Shown here in pieces: positions 21,527-31,539 of a stretch of DNA of 64,000 bases. Position numbers and translations under genes: made by a program. Position 1 is the stretch's first letter, and each line of letters starts with the position of its first letter. The notes beneath the pieces are model-generated. The model searched no databases and was not told the DNA's origin. It saw only the letters and a list, made by a program, of their open reading frames with translations. The DNA comes from Ascarosepion bandense (lineage: Eukaryota; Mollusca; Cephalopoda; Sepiida; Sepiidae), in the NCBI GenBank assembly GCA_037127315.1, contig JBBBDQ010001186.1, forward strand, positions 2,485,501 through 2,549,500. The letters are read 5' to 3'.

Positions 21527-22050
21527 GTGGTTGATACTGACTTGGCAGACCGGCTGCAGCCGCTCTCTCACCGGCGTGATGTGGCTTCCCTGTGCCTCTT
21601 CTACAAGTACTTTCATGGCTTCTGTTCCGATGAGCTTAGATCACTGGTGCCGCCTAAGCACGAATTTACACGAGATACTAGATTAGCAACTAGGTCCCAC
21701 CCTTTTACAGTTAAACAGATACGATGTAACCGTAAATTCTACTCCAACAGCTTCTTTTCTCGCGCTTCCCGCCTATGGAACTCCCTTCCACATGTCTGCT
21801 TTCCCGACAGCTACAATCTCCAGGTGTTTAAATGTAGGGGCAATAGACACCTCCTATCACACTAACTCCCAATTATTCTCACAACACTCTCATCTACCCA
21901 ACCCTCATTTTCGGTATCCTTACCTGCCTATCACCCACCCTCTGACATTTCCTATATTTAATCATCCTTTCTCCACTCTACGTAGCCCCCTGCGCAGTAG
22001 TGGCAGTGACATGCCTTGCTCGGGGTGAAACGCTTATAAAAAATAAAAAA
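21527..22050 (+). mobile_element. Jockey/CR1-like LINE 3' end, right half of inverted pair
   Basis: A 112-codon uninterrupted plus frame reads VDTDLADRLQPLSHRRDVAS, CLFYKYFHGFCSDELRSLVP and SRASRLWNSLPHVCFPDSYN, ending NRHLLSH. It is nearly identical to the minus copy at 836-1600, so both are recent. The UTR ends GGGGTGAAACGCTTATAAAA with an A-rich tail. This is the best preserved C-terminal frame of the family here, but the RT core and endonuclease are absent. Confidence 0.8.
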
Positions 22051-22054
22051 AAAT

Positions 22055-22250
22055 ATAGGGGTGCACTAGTGAGCTAAGTTTACTAAGTTCAGTAGTGCCC
22101 TCTAAACTTGTAATTAAATAAATAATGGAAGACTACGCTGTAATTAGCCAACCTCCAACTACATTTGAAATTTAAAGTTAAGCTTTACTTGTACTTTTAC
22201 TAATCCCTAATCGGCAGGAACCGAGTATTAAATTATTTTTTTTATTATGC
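22055..22250 (+). repeat. Repeat E, intact arrangement
   Basis: Contains, uninterrupted and inverted, the two pieces of E split by the LINE at 5540-6285. Starts right after the LINE A-tail. Confidence 0.6.
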
Positions 22251-22294
22251 ATAGATTTTAGATCTTATGTGCAAAATGTTCAGTTAGATTATAT

Positions 22295-22622
22295 CTTGGT
22301 GTGTGTTGTGGTGCAGTGGATGTCGCCTCGGAATCGGAGGGCCGAGTTCAAACTGAATTTCAAATTGAAATTCAGTTGAATTCGTTGCATTCACTTACGT
22401 GCAAATACCCTTGGGAAAGATATTAATCCATCTCTTCTTACTCCTGCTATGAGTTAAATAGTAGGACAGATTGGGTTCTCCAGCCTTGGTTGGCAACTAT
22501 TCACTGCAGAAAGTAATGGCAACCTACTGCGGGAATATTTTCTGCCTAGCCAGTCATGACTCGAAAGAGACATGATCGCCCAAAGCGTCTATCACGTATG
22601 GCACTAAACTGACTGACTGAGT
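22295..22622 (+). mobile_element. tRNA-derived SINE, loop-flipped subtype
   Basis: Head GTTGTGGTGCAGTGGATGTC. A short duplication (CAAACTGAATTTCAAATTGAA) lies after the B box. The body hairpin reads ACTCGAAAGAGAC, so the loop is GAAA instead of TTTC. Ends AAACTGACTGACTGA. Confidence 0.8.
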
Positions 22623-22732
22623 GAAATTTGTAAAAGGACAATTTGCATAAAGGCAATAGGAAAACCTTTCTTAGCCGATGCACTTTGTTCTCTGAGGGAC
22701 ATTTTCAAGTTAAATGTTTGGATTTTATTTTG

Positions 22733-22985
22733 CGAAATTCCAGCTGAATTCATTGTATTCACTTACGCGCAAATACCCTTGGGAAAGGTATTAATCCGTC
22801 TCTTCTTTCCAGTTATGGGTTAAATAACAGTATAGATTGGGTTCTATAGCCTTGGCTGGCAACCAGTCTACCGCAGAAAGCAATGGCAACCTACTGCGGG
22901 ATAATCTTCTGCCCAGTCAGTCATGTCTCTTTCGAGACATGATCGTCGAAGCGTGTATCACGTATGGCACTTAACTGACTGAATC
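22733..22985 (+). mobile_element. Head-truncated SINE
   Basis: Starts at AATTCCAGCTGAATTC, just past the B box. Complete body with canonical hairpin, ends ACTTAACTGACTGA. Confidence 0.8.
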
Positions 22986-22992
22986 ATATACA

Positions 22993-23495
22993 GGATGTGC
23001 GTTGTGCAGGGGAAAGTTAATAATCCGTCTCTTCCCTCTAGTTATGGGTTAAACAACAAGACAGGTTCTATAGCCTTGACTGGTAACCAGTCTACCGCAA
23101 AAAGTAATGGAAACCTACTGCGGGATAATGTTCTGCCTAGTCAGTCATGTCTCTTTCGAGACATGATCGCTCAAGCGTGTATCACGTATGGGACTTGACT
23201 GACTGACTGAATATAGTAGTTGAAAACATGATTAAGGCTTCTACTGGGTATAATGTGGGAGATCAATTTTTTATTGTTATGATGTAATAAACTGATCCCC
23301 TACTAATTACTAGTTAATAATATATCTCTTGCCCCTCCAGCCATGCGTCAAATAACAGGACAGACTGGGTTCTAAAGCCTTGGTTGGCAAAAAGTCTACC
23401 GCAGAAAGTAATGGCAATCTACTGCGGGATAAACTTCTGCCCAGTCAGTCATGTCTCTTTCGAGACATGGTTGCCCAAGCGTGTATCACCGTATC
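22993..23495 (+). mobile_element. Dimeric SINE with hairpin linker (short left head)
   Basis: The left monomer keeps only GGATGTGCGTTGTGCAG, then skips to GGGGAAAGTTAATAATCC, an internal deletion of the tRNA head. Linker 23216-23320 has GTGGGAGATCAA ... TGATCCCCTACT. The right headless monomer runs to about 23490. Confidence 0.75.
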
Positions 23496-23704
23496 ATATT
23501 CAAGAGCAAAATATATACAAAAGTTTTGACAAACCAATAACATTTTTTCTCTTGTTACAAAATAAAACCCTTACTTTTGTCTTGATAAAGTCGCTTAGAG
23601 GACGAAAGGTGTCAGATAAGATAATTTGTGAATGACGGATCCATGAAAACACGTATTTCATAAAGAATTTGAAAAATTAAATTTAATTCAAAGCACACAT
23701 TTGT

Positions 23705-23838
23705 TTAAGTGCCATACGTGATTAATACATTTCCCAAAGGGAATTTAAGTGAAATCAACGAATTCAACTGGAATATCGAACTCGGCTATCGGCTTCTTCG
23801 TTCCGAGTTGATATTCACTGCACCGAAGCGTACGTCTA
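23705..23838 (-). mobile_element. tRNA-derived SINE, body deleted
   Basis: The reverse complement joins the 3' end (TTAAGTGCCATACGTGAT) almost directly to the head (AATATCGAACTCGG, GTTGATATTCACTGCACC). The central 150 bases are lost. Confidence 0.7.
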
Positions 23839-23839
23839 C

Positions 23840-24069
23840 AAATCACGCATTACTATTTACTTCATAAACACAATGGAACCGAGCGACACGCAAAGTTTTA
23901 GTTCGAATCCCAAATCTTTGTCATTCGACATTCGAACCTTTGAGCGCACCGAGTGACACAAAAGAGAATCGGGTTTACGAAGCGACTTTTTGGGGAGCCA
24001 TTAGCACTGTACCGCTATATAAACCAACATTAGAAGTGTAAAAAAATGTTGAATCGTAAAAAAAAAAAA

Positions 24070-24070
<1 letters not shown>
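23840..24070. other. Unassigned
   Basis: A GTTCGAATCCC B-box-like string at 23911 with no A box upstream. Otherwise nothing recognised. Confidence 0.3.
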
Positions 24071-24073
<3 letters not shown>

Positions 24074-24105
<32 letters not shown>

Positions 24106-24112
24106 AGGGAGG

Positions 24113-24168
<56 letters not shown>
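24074..24168. repeat. (GA)n microsatellite
   Basis: About 45 GA units with one GGGA interruption. Confidence 0.95.
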
Positions 24169-24169
<1 letters not shown>

Positions 24170-24330
24170 CGGATATACGACCAGGTGCGCTTTTAATGAG
24201 CACCCTAACTGAAATGTGATATGAAAATACCTGGACACATGTGCATGACTGTAAAAAGCACTTTGGGTTGTTTCTTTCCTAACTTTCTCACTACACACAA
24301 TTATTACCTCATATCCTATAACTCATTCAA

Positions 24331-24366
24331 CCTTACCATTTTGTTAGCTGTAACAAAATGGTAAGG
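24331..24366. repeat. Perfect hairpin, 16-bp arms
   Basis: CCTTACCATTTTGTTA, loop GCTG, then the exact reverse complement TAACAAAATGGTAAGG. No T-run or ORF nearby. Confidence 0.9.
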
Positions 24367-24424
24367 ATTAAACTACCTTGAGATCGATTCATCGCTCGAT
24401 CGATTTATTTATCTCAGTCTGCTC

Positions 24425-24425
24425 A

Positions 24426-24462
<37 letters not shown>

Positions 24463-24595
24463 GTCTATCTATCTATCTATCTATCTATCTCCTAATTCAT
24501 TTTGCTACTAATGTGAATTTTTTATACACACAGATAGACACAGGTTCGAGTTTCACGACTCTTCAATTGTGGGTTTATATATATATATATATTTA
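24425..24595 (+). repeat. (CTAT)n and (TA)n microsatellites
   Basis: About 16 CTAT/CTGT units at 24425-24490 and TA at 24578-24591. Confidence 0.95.
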
Positions 24596-24813
24596 TATTT
24601 GATTTGTCTTTCTACTTTTTTTGTAGATTCCAAAAATATTCGACTTTCAAATTAAAATTACATACTCAACCTCTCATACACCCGTCGTATACGAAGATTT
24701 TCTTCTCAACATTCATTTCGTAATTTAAAAAAAAAATCTCCCGCCTCTTAAATCAAATTCAGAACTCGTGTCGAATGCATTTTACAATCAAAAGACTAAA
24801 CACGAACACTTAG

Positions 24814-24825
<12 letters not shown>

Positions 24826-24855
<30 letters not shown>

Positions 24856-25010
24856 GAAGAAGAAGAAGAAGAAGAAGAAGAACTGTCAAAATATAGAGAC
24901 CTGGAAACTGAAATAGAAATAATGTGAAAATTGAAAACAAGTATCGTTCCAGAGATAGTGAGTGTACTTGGAATGATAAAAAATGAAAAAAAAAAAAAAA
25001 AAAAAAACAC
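24826..25010. repeat. (ATA)n, (AGA)n and poly(A)
   Basis: ATA (24826-24855), AGA (24856-24882) and an A run (24987-25006). The Ser- or Tyr-rich minus frames here are repeat artefacts. Confidence 0.95.
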
Positions 25011-25256
25011 ACATCGAAAGAATCCTTGGAAACCCCAGCTTAACAGATAAACAAAAAAAAAATTGTTAAGTACAGTCAACACACTAAGGAGAACTTTGTC
25101 TATGTAACTCTAGCGATGTTAGGGGGATATGAAAACACGTGAAACACACACCACTACCTGCCTTAGGTCTTCCTGTAGACTTGGTAGGTAGAGCAACCAT
25201 AGCAGAAATCGATTTATAATGAAGAATGACATAATAATAATAATGATAATGTGAAG

Positions 25257-25320
25257 ATGAAGAAGAAGAAGAAGAAGAAGAAGAAGAAGAAGAAGAAGAA
25301 GAAGAAGAAGAAGAAGAAAA
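25257..25320. repeat. (GAA)n microsatellite
   Basis: About 20 GAA units. RTE-like LINEs in this window end in (GAA)n, but no LINE is attached here. Confidence 0.95.
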
Positions 25321-25324
25321 ACAA

Positions 25325-25735
25325 ATCTTACCTGCCTCATGACGAATATTGAATTTTCCTAAAGCATATAATTGTGTGCATAGACCTCTACAAGGTCTGT
25401 TTTGAATTTTAAGTACGTGTTATTTATCGCACTTACAAACACTTAGAATATTGCAAACATGTTTTTCGAGGGCTTGTGTGTATATACAGTTCAAAGTCGG
25501 GGAGCAAAATCACCACGAAATAGAGTTGTGTTGTTAAACATTGAAAACATATCCACCCGCTTTTGTACGTATATACGGAAATCAATCTTGCATGTTACGC
25601 GTAAAAGAGAAAGTACCGTCGACGTATATAGCATCGATGGTTGGTTAGAATAAGATTCAGTTTGAGCGAATCCCCCCCAGTAAACATCAAATACTTGAAT
25701 ACAACTATTTCTGAAAATATTCCAATTTGATTAAT
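25325..25735. other. No recognised gene
   Basis: A 64-residue plus frame (25459-25653) shows no family features. Not supported as a gene. Confidence 0.4.
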
Positions 25736-25740
25736 AAATA

Positions 25741-25764
25741 TCCTTCTTCTTCTTCTTCTTCTTT

Positions 25765-25827
<63 letters not shown>

Positions 25828-25851
25828 CTCCAGTCTGTTCCTTCCTTCCTG

Positions 25852-25883
<32 letters not shown>

Positions 25884-25901
25884 ATCTGTTTCTGTTCTTT
25901 C

Positions 25902-25952
<51 letters not shown>

Positions 25953-25973
25953 ATCTAAGTTCTTTCCTATTTC

Positions 25974-26019
<46 letters not shown>

Positions 26020-26098
26020 GAGTATTTTCATGATTCATTTTTACTGCATTTATTGACAATAATACAAAAACAATTATACGCCTGGCATCTGTTCCTTC

Positions 26099-26172
<74 letters not shown>
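25741..26172 (+). repeat. (CTAT)n array in five blocks
   Basis: Blocks at 25768-25825, 25851-25883, 25902-25952, 25975-26020 and 26098-26172, opened by (TTC)n. A 60-base segment (GAGTATTTTCATGATTCATT ... TATACGCCTGGC) after the fourth block is repeated after the fifth, so unit plus flank was duplicated. Confidence 0.95.
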
Positions 26173-26239
26173 GAGTATTTTCATAATTCATTTTTACTGC
26201 ATTTATTGACAATTTGCAAAAACAATTATACGCCTGGCG

Positions 26240-26940
26240 TATATTCACATGAAAAACTTTATATCATTCTCCCACACGCAAAAAAAAGCACACACATGAA
26301 CGAATAACTTTAAAACGCTCACGTGTGCAGAGTAAAAAATAAAAAATAAAAAATAAAAACGAAATTTTACAAGCTATTGTGAAAATGGCTTCTTGCAAAA
26401 CGCGTGTTGTTACGCCGACGGAAGGAGCATGTGTTGAAGTATCTGTGCAGAAAGACACATGCAGATGTAGAAATTATTTGTAAACCTTGTGAATGTATCT
26501 TTTCATATTAACAGACAGACGTTAGTGCATAGAAAGAATAATAAATAAGTGAATATCGATAGATATCTAGATAACAACAGAAATAAAGAGTGCGTTAGAT
26601 AAGCGTATATAAGAGTGTTGGACAAACAAAGACCTATAAACAGGCAGAAATATATATATATATATCTATATATATATATATAACTGAAAGAATAATCTGA
26701 CTACGTGCTCATAAGTAAGCAGACACAGCTTTGCTGGTTGGAAGCATAGATGCTAATGGAATTTGAAATAATTTCCGTTTTAACTACGTGAACAAAAATT
26801 AAACGCACTCATTACGTGACCGTAAATGCAAAGGGTGTACAATAGTAATTATTATTAAACACATAAACCGTTATTTTAAACCCCACGCCGAAGAACAACA
26901 CGCATCATAGAGATAATATTTCTGCCTTTTGCAGACATTT
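26240..26940. other. No recognised gene
   Basis: (TA)n at 26651-26681; ordinary AT-rich sequence otherwise. Confidence 0.4.
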
Positions 26941-26964
26941 TTTACACGTGTATTTTTTTATTGC

Positions 26965-27087
26965 GCGTGCGGGCGATAACACCCGCACTCAGATTGCGAG
27001 CAATTTCAAGTTGATAGAAATTCTAGACTCTAGAATTTCTCTAGAAAACCTCTCTCTAGATTCTCTAGAGAGAGGTTTTCGTTCTAG
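26965..27087. repeat. Cluster of three hairpins
   Basis: First, GTGCGGG ... CCCGCAC (about 26966-26987). Second, GAAATTCTAGA-C-TCTAGAATTTC (27017-27039), perfect. Third, GAAAACCTCTCTCTAGA, loop TTC, TCTAGAGAGAGGTTTTC (27044-27080), perfect 17-bp arms. Confidence 0.85.
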
Positions 27088-27089
27088 TT

Positions 27090-27855
27090 ATTGCATAATT
27101 AGCAAATCAGGTTGTATTTCGATATAAGACAAAAAATTATAACAGCATCTTTGTATATTTCATAGTTAAAACCACATAAGGAATTCAGAAAAAAAATAGT
27201 GTTTTCTTTTTTTACGTAACTGCTTGGCTGTTTTCATAAGAGAAATTAAGATGAATTTGAAACAGTCTAAAAAAAAAAAAGACAAGTTTCAGCCTTTCTG
27301 AAAGATTTCTTAATAATCCCCTTAATAAACGAAACGAATTTGATTAAAAAATCAATGGTAAAGGAAACATATCAATCAATGTTGCTAGTTAAAATCATGA
27401 AAATTCCATTCGTGCTATACAACCAACGCAGGTAGGGTTTGAACGCTAACGTGAAAAATAAGATTTTCTTTTTTTTCGTGGGGAATTTGAAAGTAACAAC
27501 TACTCAACAACGTATGGATATTTTACAATGCTGTATTTTACTGACAAAGTGGGTGTGTGTGTGTACCCTTAGTCTCTCCTCAACATTCTTCCACCAATAA
27601 CTCCAAAGTTCTTTCTATCCATCTTTGCAAGTGAAGCGAAACTTAGCGCCTCGAGTTGAAAGTAAAAAGACATTATTTACTTACTTGAAATATATCATCC
27701 AAGAGTAACTAAAAAAATACTCCTAAGAATCTCCTGGTTCCCTTAAGTCTTAAACTGTATTTGGGTGCTTGTGTATGTGTGTGTGTGTATGTGTGTGTGT
27801 GTATGTGTGTTGAATACTCGAAACGACCGTTCCCCGAGTGTCAGATGGTGATGTA
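27090..27855. other. No recognised gene
   Basis: AT-rich with a (TG)n-like run at 27775-27810. No repeat family seen. Confidence 0.4.
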
Positions 27856-27857
27856 GT

Positions 27858-27897
27858 CCTTCGTAGTTCAGTTGGAGAGGCGGTCTGCGATTGTGAC
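27858..27897 (+). pseudogene. tRNA-Tyr-like 5' half
   Basis: CCTTCGTAGTTCAGTTGGAG followed by AGGCGGTCTGCGATTGTGA resembles the 5' half of a metazoan tRNA-Tyr (acceptor, D arm and start of the anticodon arm). No T arm or matching 3' acceptor strand follows within 150 bases. It is a fragment or a SINE head, not a working tRNA. Confidence 0.35.
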
Positions 27898-27911
27898 TAC
27901 ACGTCTAAGAT

Positions 27912-28030
27912 GTAAAGAAGAAAAGAAAGAACGAAAGAACGAAAGAAAGAAAGAGAGAAAGAAAAAAAAGGGGCACGCACACATACACATACCTACCTAT
28001 CATACCATACCATACCATACCATACCATGA
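27912..28030. repeat. (GAAA)n and (CATAC)n microsatellites
   Basis: A-G rich tract followed by about six CATAC units. Confidence 0.9.
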
Positions 28031-28034
28031 GGAC

Positions 28035-28305
28035 ACATCTTATGCAGAGAGACTGTCACGAAAAGAATCTATGAGCGTGTATCAATAAATTCCCTGCTTT
28101 ATAGATAGATATTAACTGAATTTGGATCGCATAATTTTTAAAATTTTAATGTTCGACGTTTGTGCTTAATATTCATCACTGAATTAAGTGCATTAACACA
28201 GAAAGAGATTATGCTTAAAATTAATATTTGTTGTAAAAGGAAATGTTTTTTCTTCATGAGGATACGAACTTAGTGATTTTACTACTTACTATATATATTT
28301 AAGTT
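28035..28305. other. No recognised feature
   Basis: AT-rich, nothing recognised. Confidence 0.4.
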
Positions 28306-28306
28306 A

Positions 28307-28307
<1 letters not shown>

Positions 28308-28342
<35 letters not shown>

Positions 28343-28695
28343 AACAGTGTGAGATGGAGGGAGAGGTAATGTAGTGTTGAAGAGGGGGGAGGGAGAACCC
28401 AGCAGTTGGGTAGGTGAGCAGGCAAAATGGGGGCGAGGGGCGGTGGGCAGTGGTGAGGGAGTTTGGAGGGAATAGAAATGACATGTTCCCCGCTCCATTC
28501 TTCCTCCTCAGCTAGTAAGCGACTCGAAGAGGCAAGAGGCATCGTTTTGTGAGCGAACGAAAACAACTCTGTACCGACACACACGCACACAAGCCGGCAG
28601 GAAAGGCACGGACGAATTGCGGTGTCGGCACACACGCACACACACACGCACGTGCGTGCTCGCGCACACACGTGCGCGTGCATACACGTACCCGT
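28308..28695. other. CpG- and CA-rich block with alternating purine-pyrimidine tract
   Basis: (CA)n at 28311-28340, then a G-rich stretch (28345-28470), then 28576-28695 with long runs such as ACGCACGTGCGTGCTCGCGC and CACGTGCGCGTGCATACACG. This is far more CpG-rich than the surroundings. Overlapping minus frames are Cys/Val/Arg-rich repeat readings, not convincing proteins. Possible promoter or first exon of an unseen transcript, but no supporting signal is visible. Confidence 0.5.
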
Positions 28696-28699
28696 ATAC

Positions 28700-29010
28700 G
28701 AGAATGGGTAGATGAATTTGCTCTAAAATACCAGACGTGTTTTTGAGACGACACATTGTTTACTCCTGAGTGTTCAGTCGATGACACTTTCGACTTGGTA
28801 TCTTTCATTTTTCTTCCTCTGTTCTTGTTTTCATCGCAAAGTTTCGACTGGTCTACTCTTCGACCTTCTTCACCCAAACGAAAACATAATTTTATTAATT
28901 CTCCGTGTTCATGCTAGATTACTTAGATTACGTTTTGGCGTAAGGTTACAAGAATGACTACCAAGTGAGGATCGACCTCACTCCTGACTAGTAATGGCCG
29001 ATCGGATTAG
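28700..29010. other. No recognised feature
   Basis: Non-repetitive-looking sequence. It may belong with the CpG-rich block, but nothing specific is seen. Confidence 0.35.
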
Positions 29011-29017
29011 TTCACTA

Positions 29018-29046
29018 GGGTGACCTAATAATTATGGCCGGTAGTG
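29018..29046 (+). mobile_element. Tc1-type MITE, isolated right end
   Basis: GGGTGACCTAATAATTATGG and CCGGTAGTG followed by TA match the right ends at 2215-2243 and 47151-47179. No left partner is found. Confidence 0.6.
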
Positions 29047-29269
29047 TATATACACGGAATGTTTTTTTTTTATATGTTTCATTGAATGTTTTAGCGTTTA
29101 TGACGGCCTAGATTGTGTACAAACTGTCATAGTGATTAATGTGGATACTCGTGATTGTAATAGATGCCCGATTTGTATTGAAAGCCTGTCCTACAAAGGC
29201 GGACATAGGTTTGATTCTAGCCGGAGAGCACATTTTCTTTTATAAAGATGTCTCGAGTATGCAGCCCGA

Positions 29270-29518
29270 TACAGTCAGTCAGTTAAGTGCCATGCGTAAT
29301 ACACGCTTGGACGATCATGTATTGAAAGAGATATGTCTGATTGGGCAGAAGATTTTCCCGAACTTTCGGCAATAGACTGGTTGCTACCCAAGGCTATAGA
29401 ACCCAATCTGTCCCACTATTTAACTCATAGCTGGATATTTGCGCGTAAGTGAATGCAACGAATTCAGCTGGATTCGAACACTATTTCTCGTTCCGAGCCG
29501 ATATTCACTGGACCACAA
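29270..29518 (-). mobile_element. tRNA-derived SINE
   Basis: Reverse complement of the SINE: 3' end CAGTCAGTTAAGTGCCATGC at 29273, body, and a head with GAGCCGATATTCACTGGACC. The polypyrimidine CCTTCCAG segment is deleted. Confidence 0.75.
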
Positions 29519-29655
29519 AGGATATCCCACACTTCTTCAAATAAAAATAAAATCTGTATAATCGTATATAATTTAAATATAATGTAATATTTAATAACGT
29601 TTAAATTGATAAGAATGTCAGATGAAAAAAAAAAGCCGTTTATTATATATATATA

Positions 29656-30152
29656 TTAGCAGTATAGCCCGGCGTTGCTCGGGTGTAATGAAAGCTTTAA
29701 AACTAATCCATGGTCCTGGAGCTCAAACTCAGTCTAAAGAATATTTGTGTGAAGTTTGGTGAGAATCGGATAAAAATTGTGGATTTGTATAAAGGACATA
29801 CAGACAGATAAACAGATAAACACACAAACATCTTACCTTTTATATATATATTATCGATTTCTGCACTATTGTAAGAACTGCAGCCTTAAAACTTCTGAAT
29901 GTCGTTTCTTATGTCTTTGTCTATAAGTGTATCAAATTTGATTAAAGTTGGACCACTCCTTCTATAACCCGATTTTTTTGATTATCGATTTTCGATATTT
30001 ATCTGGAGTACCTCGACACAAAACCTAGCTAAGAAAACTCGCAGACGTTTATAGTACAACTGTGTAAATTTTCAAGAAAATCGGTTCAGCCGTTTCGGAG
30101 TCTACAGGCAACGGGCACACACACGCGCACAGACACACACACAGACAAAGTT
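29656..30152 (-). mobile_element. Helitron-like element, 5' end replaced by (TA)n
   Basis: The 3' terminus (minus strand) is hairpin CCCGAGCAACGCCGGG, spacer, CTAA (29659-29656), then T. The body matches 2815-3354. The first roughly 30 bases are missing: the copy stops at ACAAAGTT and runs into (TA)n. Confidence 0.7.
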
Positions 30153-30167
30153 ATATATATATATATA

Positions 30168-30215
30168 TTCGGTCGGATTTCAACCCTGGCTAAAAGCAAT
30201 CGGATCTTTACATAA
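30168..30215 (+). mobile_element. Fragment of the tRNA/hammerhead repeat
   Basis: CGGTCGGATTTCAACCCTGG and AAAAGCAATCGGATCT match 62563-62599. The copy ends just before the ribozyme core. Confidence 0.6.
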
Positions 30216-30359
30216 AGTTTATATAAAAAGTGGGTGGGGAGGGGAGTTAAGAAAAAAAATAAATTACGTTAAAATTTGTCGTCCAGACATTGATACAGGG
30301 GTTTTTGGGAAAAAGAACAGAGGAGGGAATTCAAGACTCGATTATGGAGAAGACTTTTA

Positions 30360-30610
30360 GATTAAGTCTGTATTTATATATGCAAATTTCGATAAAAATG
30401 ACAAACAAGGTGCTATGTTTAAGTTTTTTAGATAATTTTTTACGTGAACTTTTCAAAACGTAAGTTATAGAAAAATTTTTCTAATTTTTTATTTCGCCAG
30501 TCGCTTTCGGCTATATTTTTAGTCATTATAAAGGGTGAATTTTATTTTACTTTTAACTGAATGTATAAAATTGTTTTGTGCATGTATGTAGAGTCATAGC
30601 ATAAACCCCA
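30360..30610 (+). repeat. Family G copy
   Basis: GACAAACAAGGTGCTATG, CGCTTTCGGCTATATTTTTA and TGAATTTTATTTTAC occur in the same order as at 17160-17350 and 62700-62900. Confidence 0.55.
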
Positions 30611-30614
30611 GTTA

Positions 30615-31535
30615 CGAGTAAATCGTAGGGTAATCTAAACCTTTTAGCTGCGGCAGTAACCAGCCTATGAGAAAGAAAAGTCTTAATTCAAAGCCGTTGG
30701 GCAACTAGATAACAATTTTATCCCTTAATACCTACTGCTTGTTATGGAAATCACTGCAGCAAATGCTTAGTGTGCTGAAAATCGTGACCCTATACTAGTC
30801 AGGGATTCTACAAAAGATGAGAGCCGTAACCCCAGTGAGTCTATAAATCTTGAGCGTGAATGAGTGTAGGTTCTCAACTGGGTTACTTGAATCGTAACAC
30901 CAGTCTTCAAAATCGATGACTGACGTCACTCGACTGCAGATCATTTATCCAACAATTTAATTTCGCACATATCAGAGTGACATCAAAGCGTCAGTGATTT
31001 CTCAATATTCTTTCCATTGCCGACACCATCGTAGTAAGAAATATCTTAATTCTCGAAACGCACGAACAACAACATTGATCTAGTCGTCTTGATACGGCTC
31101 CATTTTTTGTTTTAGCTCACGAGTGGGATTATGGGACATTTCCGCCATGTTTACGCCTATTATTTTCACTTAAAATGCTCGCCTTTTCGTTACTAACAGC
31201 TACTTTATGAAATATTCTTTCTTTGCATAGGATGGTCAGTATGAATTTTAAACTGCGACATTCAGGGTTTATTTTTTTTAAAGAAATACTCGCAACACGA
31301 GATAAATTTTAACTAAGATAATTATAAACAAAGCCAGGAAAGGATACATCCCCGATGTCTATAAAGCGAAGCCTACGACGGATTTATGAAACGATATAAA
31401 GTGATTCGGATTGCTGTTGTTCTGTCTTTGCTATGACTATCACGATAATCAAACACATTTGTGGCGATCAAGAAATAAAATCTTTCATACATCTATCAAT
31501 AAGTCGTCGACTCATTGTTCTACTATTGATGTACA
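30615..31535. other. Largest stretch without recognised repeats
   Basis: About 900 bases with ordinary composition and no long open frame. Host regulatory or intronic sequence is possible, but nothing specific is seen. Confidence 0.4.
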
Positions 31536-31539
31536 CATT

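Noticed and set aside
25727..26056. 109-codon Tyr-Leu-Ser-Ile frame
   Set aside because: Pure translation of (CTAT)n.
27858..27897. Functional tRNA-Tyr gene
   Set aside because: Only the 5' half matches; no T arm or 3' acceptor strand.
28282..28877. Overlapping Cys/Val/Arg-rich frames as a secreted peptide gene
   Set aside because: They derive from CA/CG repeats in different frames with no signal peptide and no cysteine pattern.
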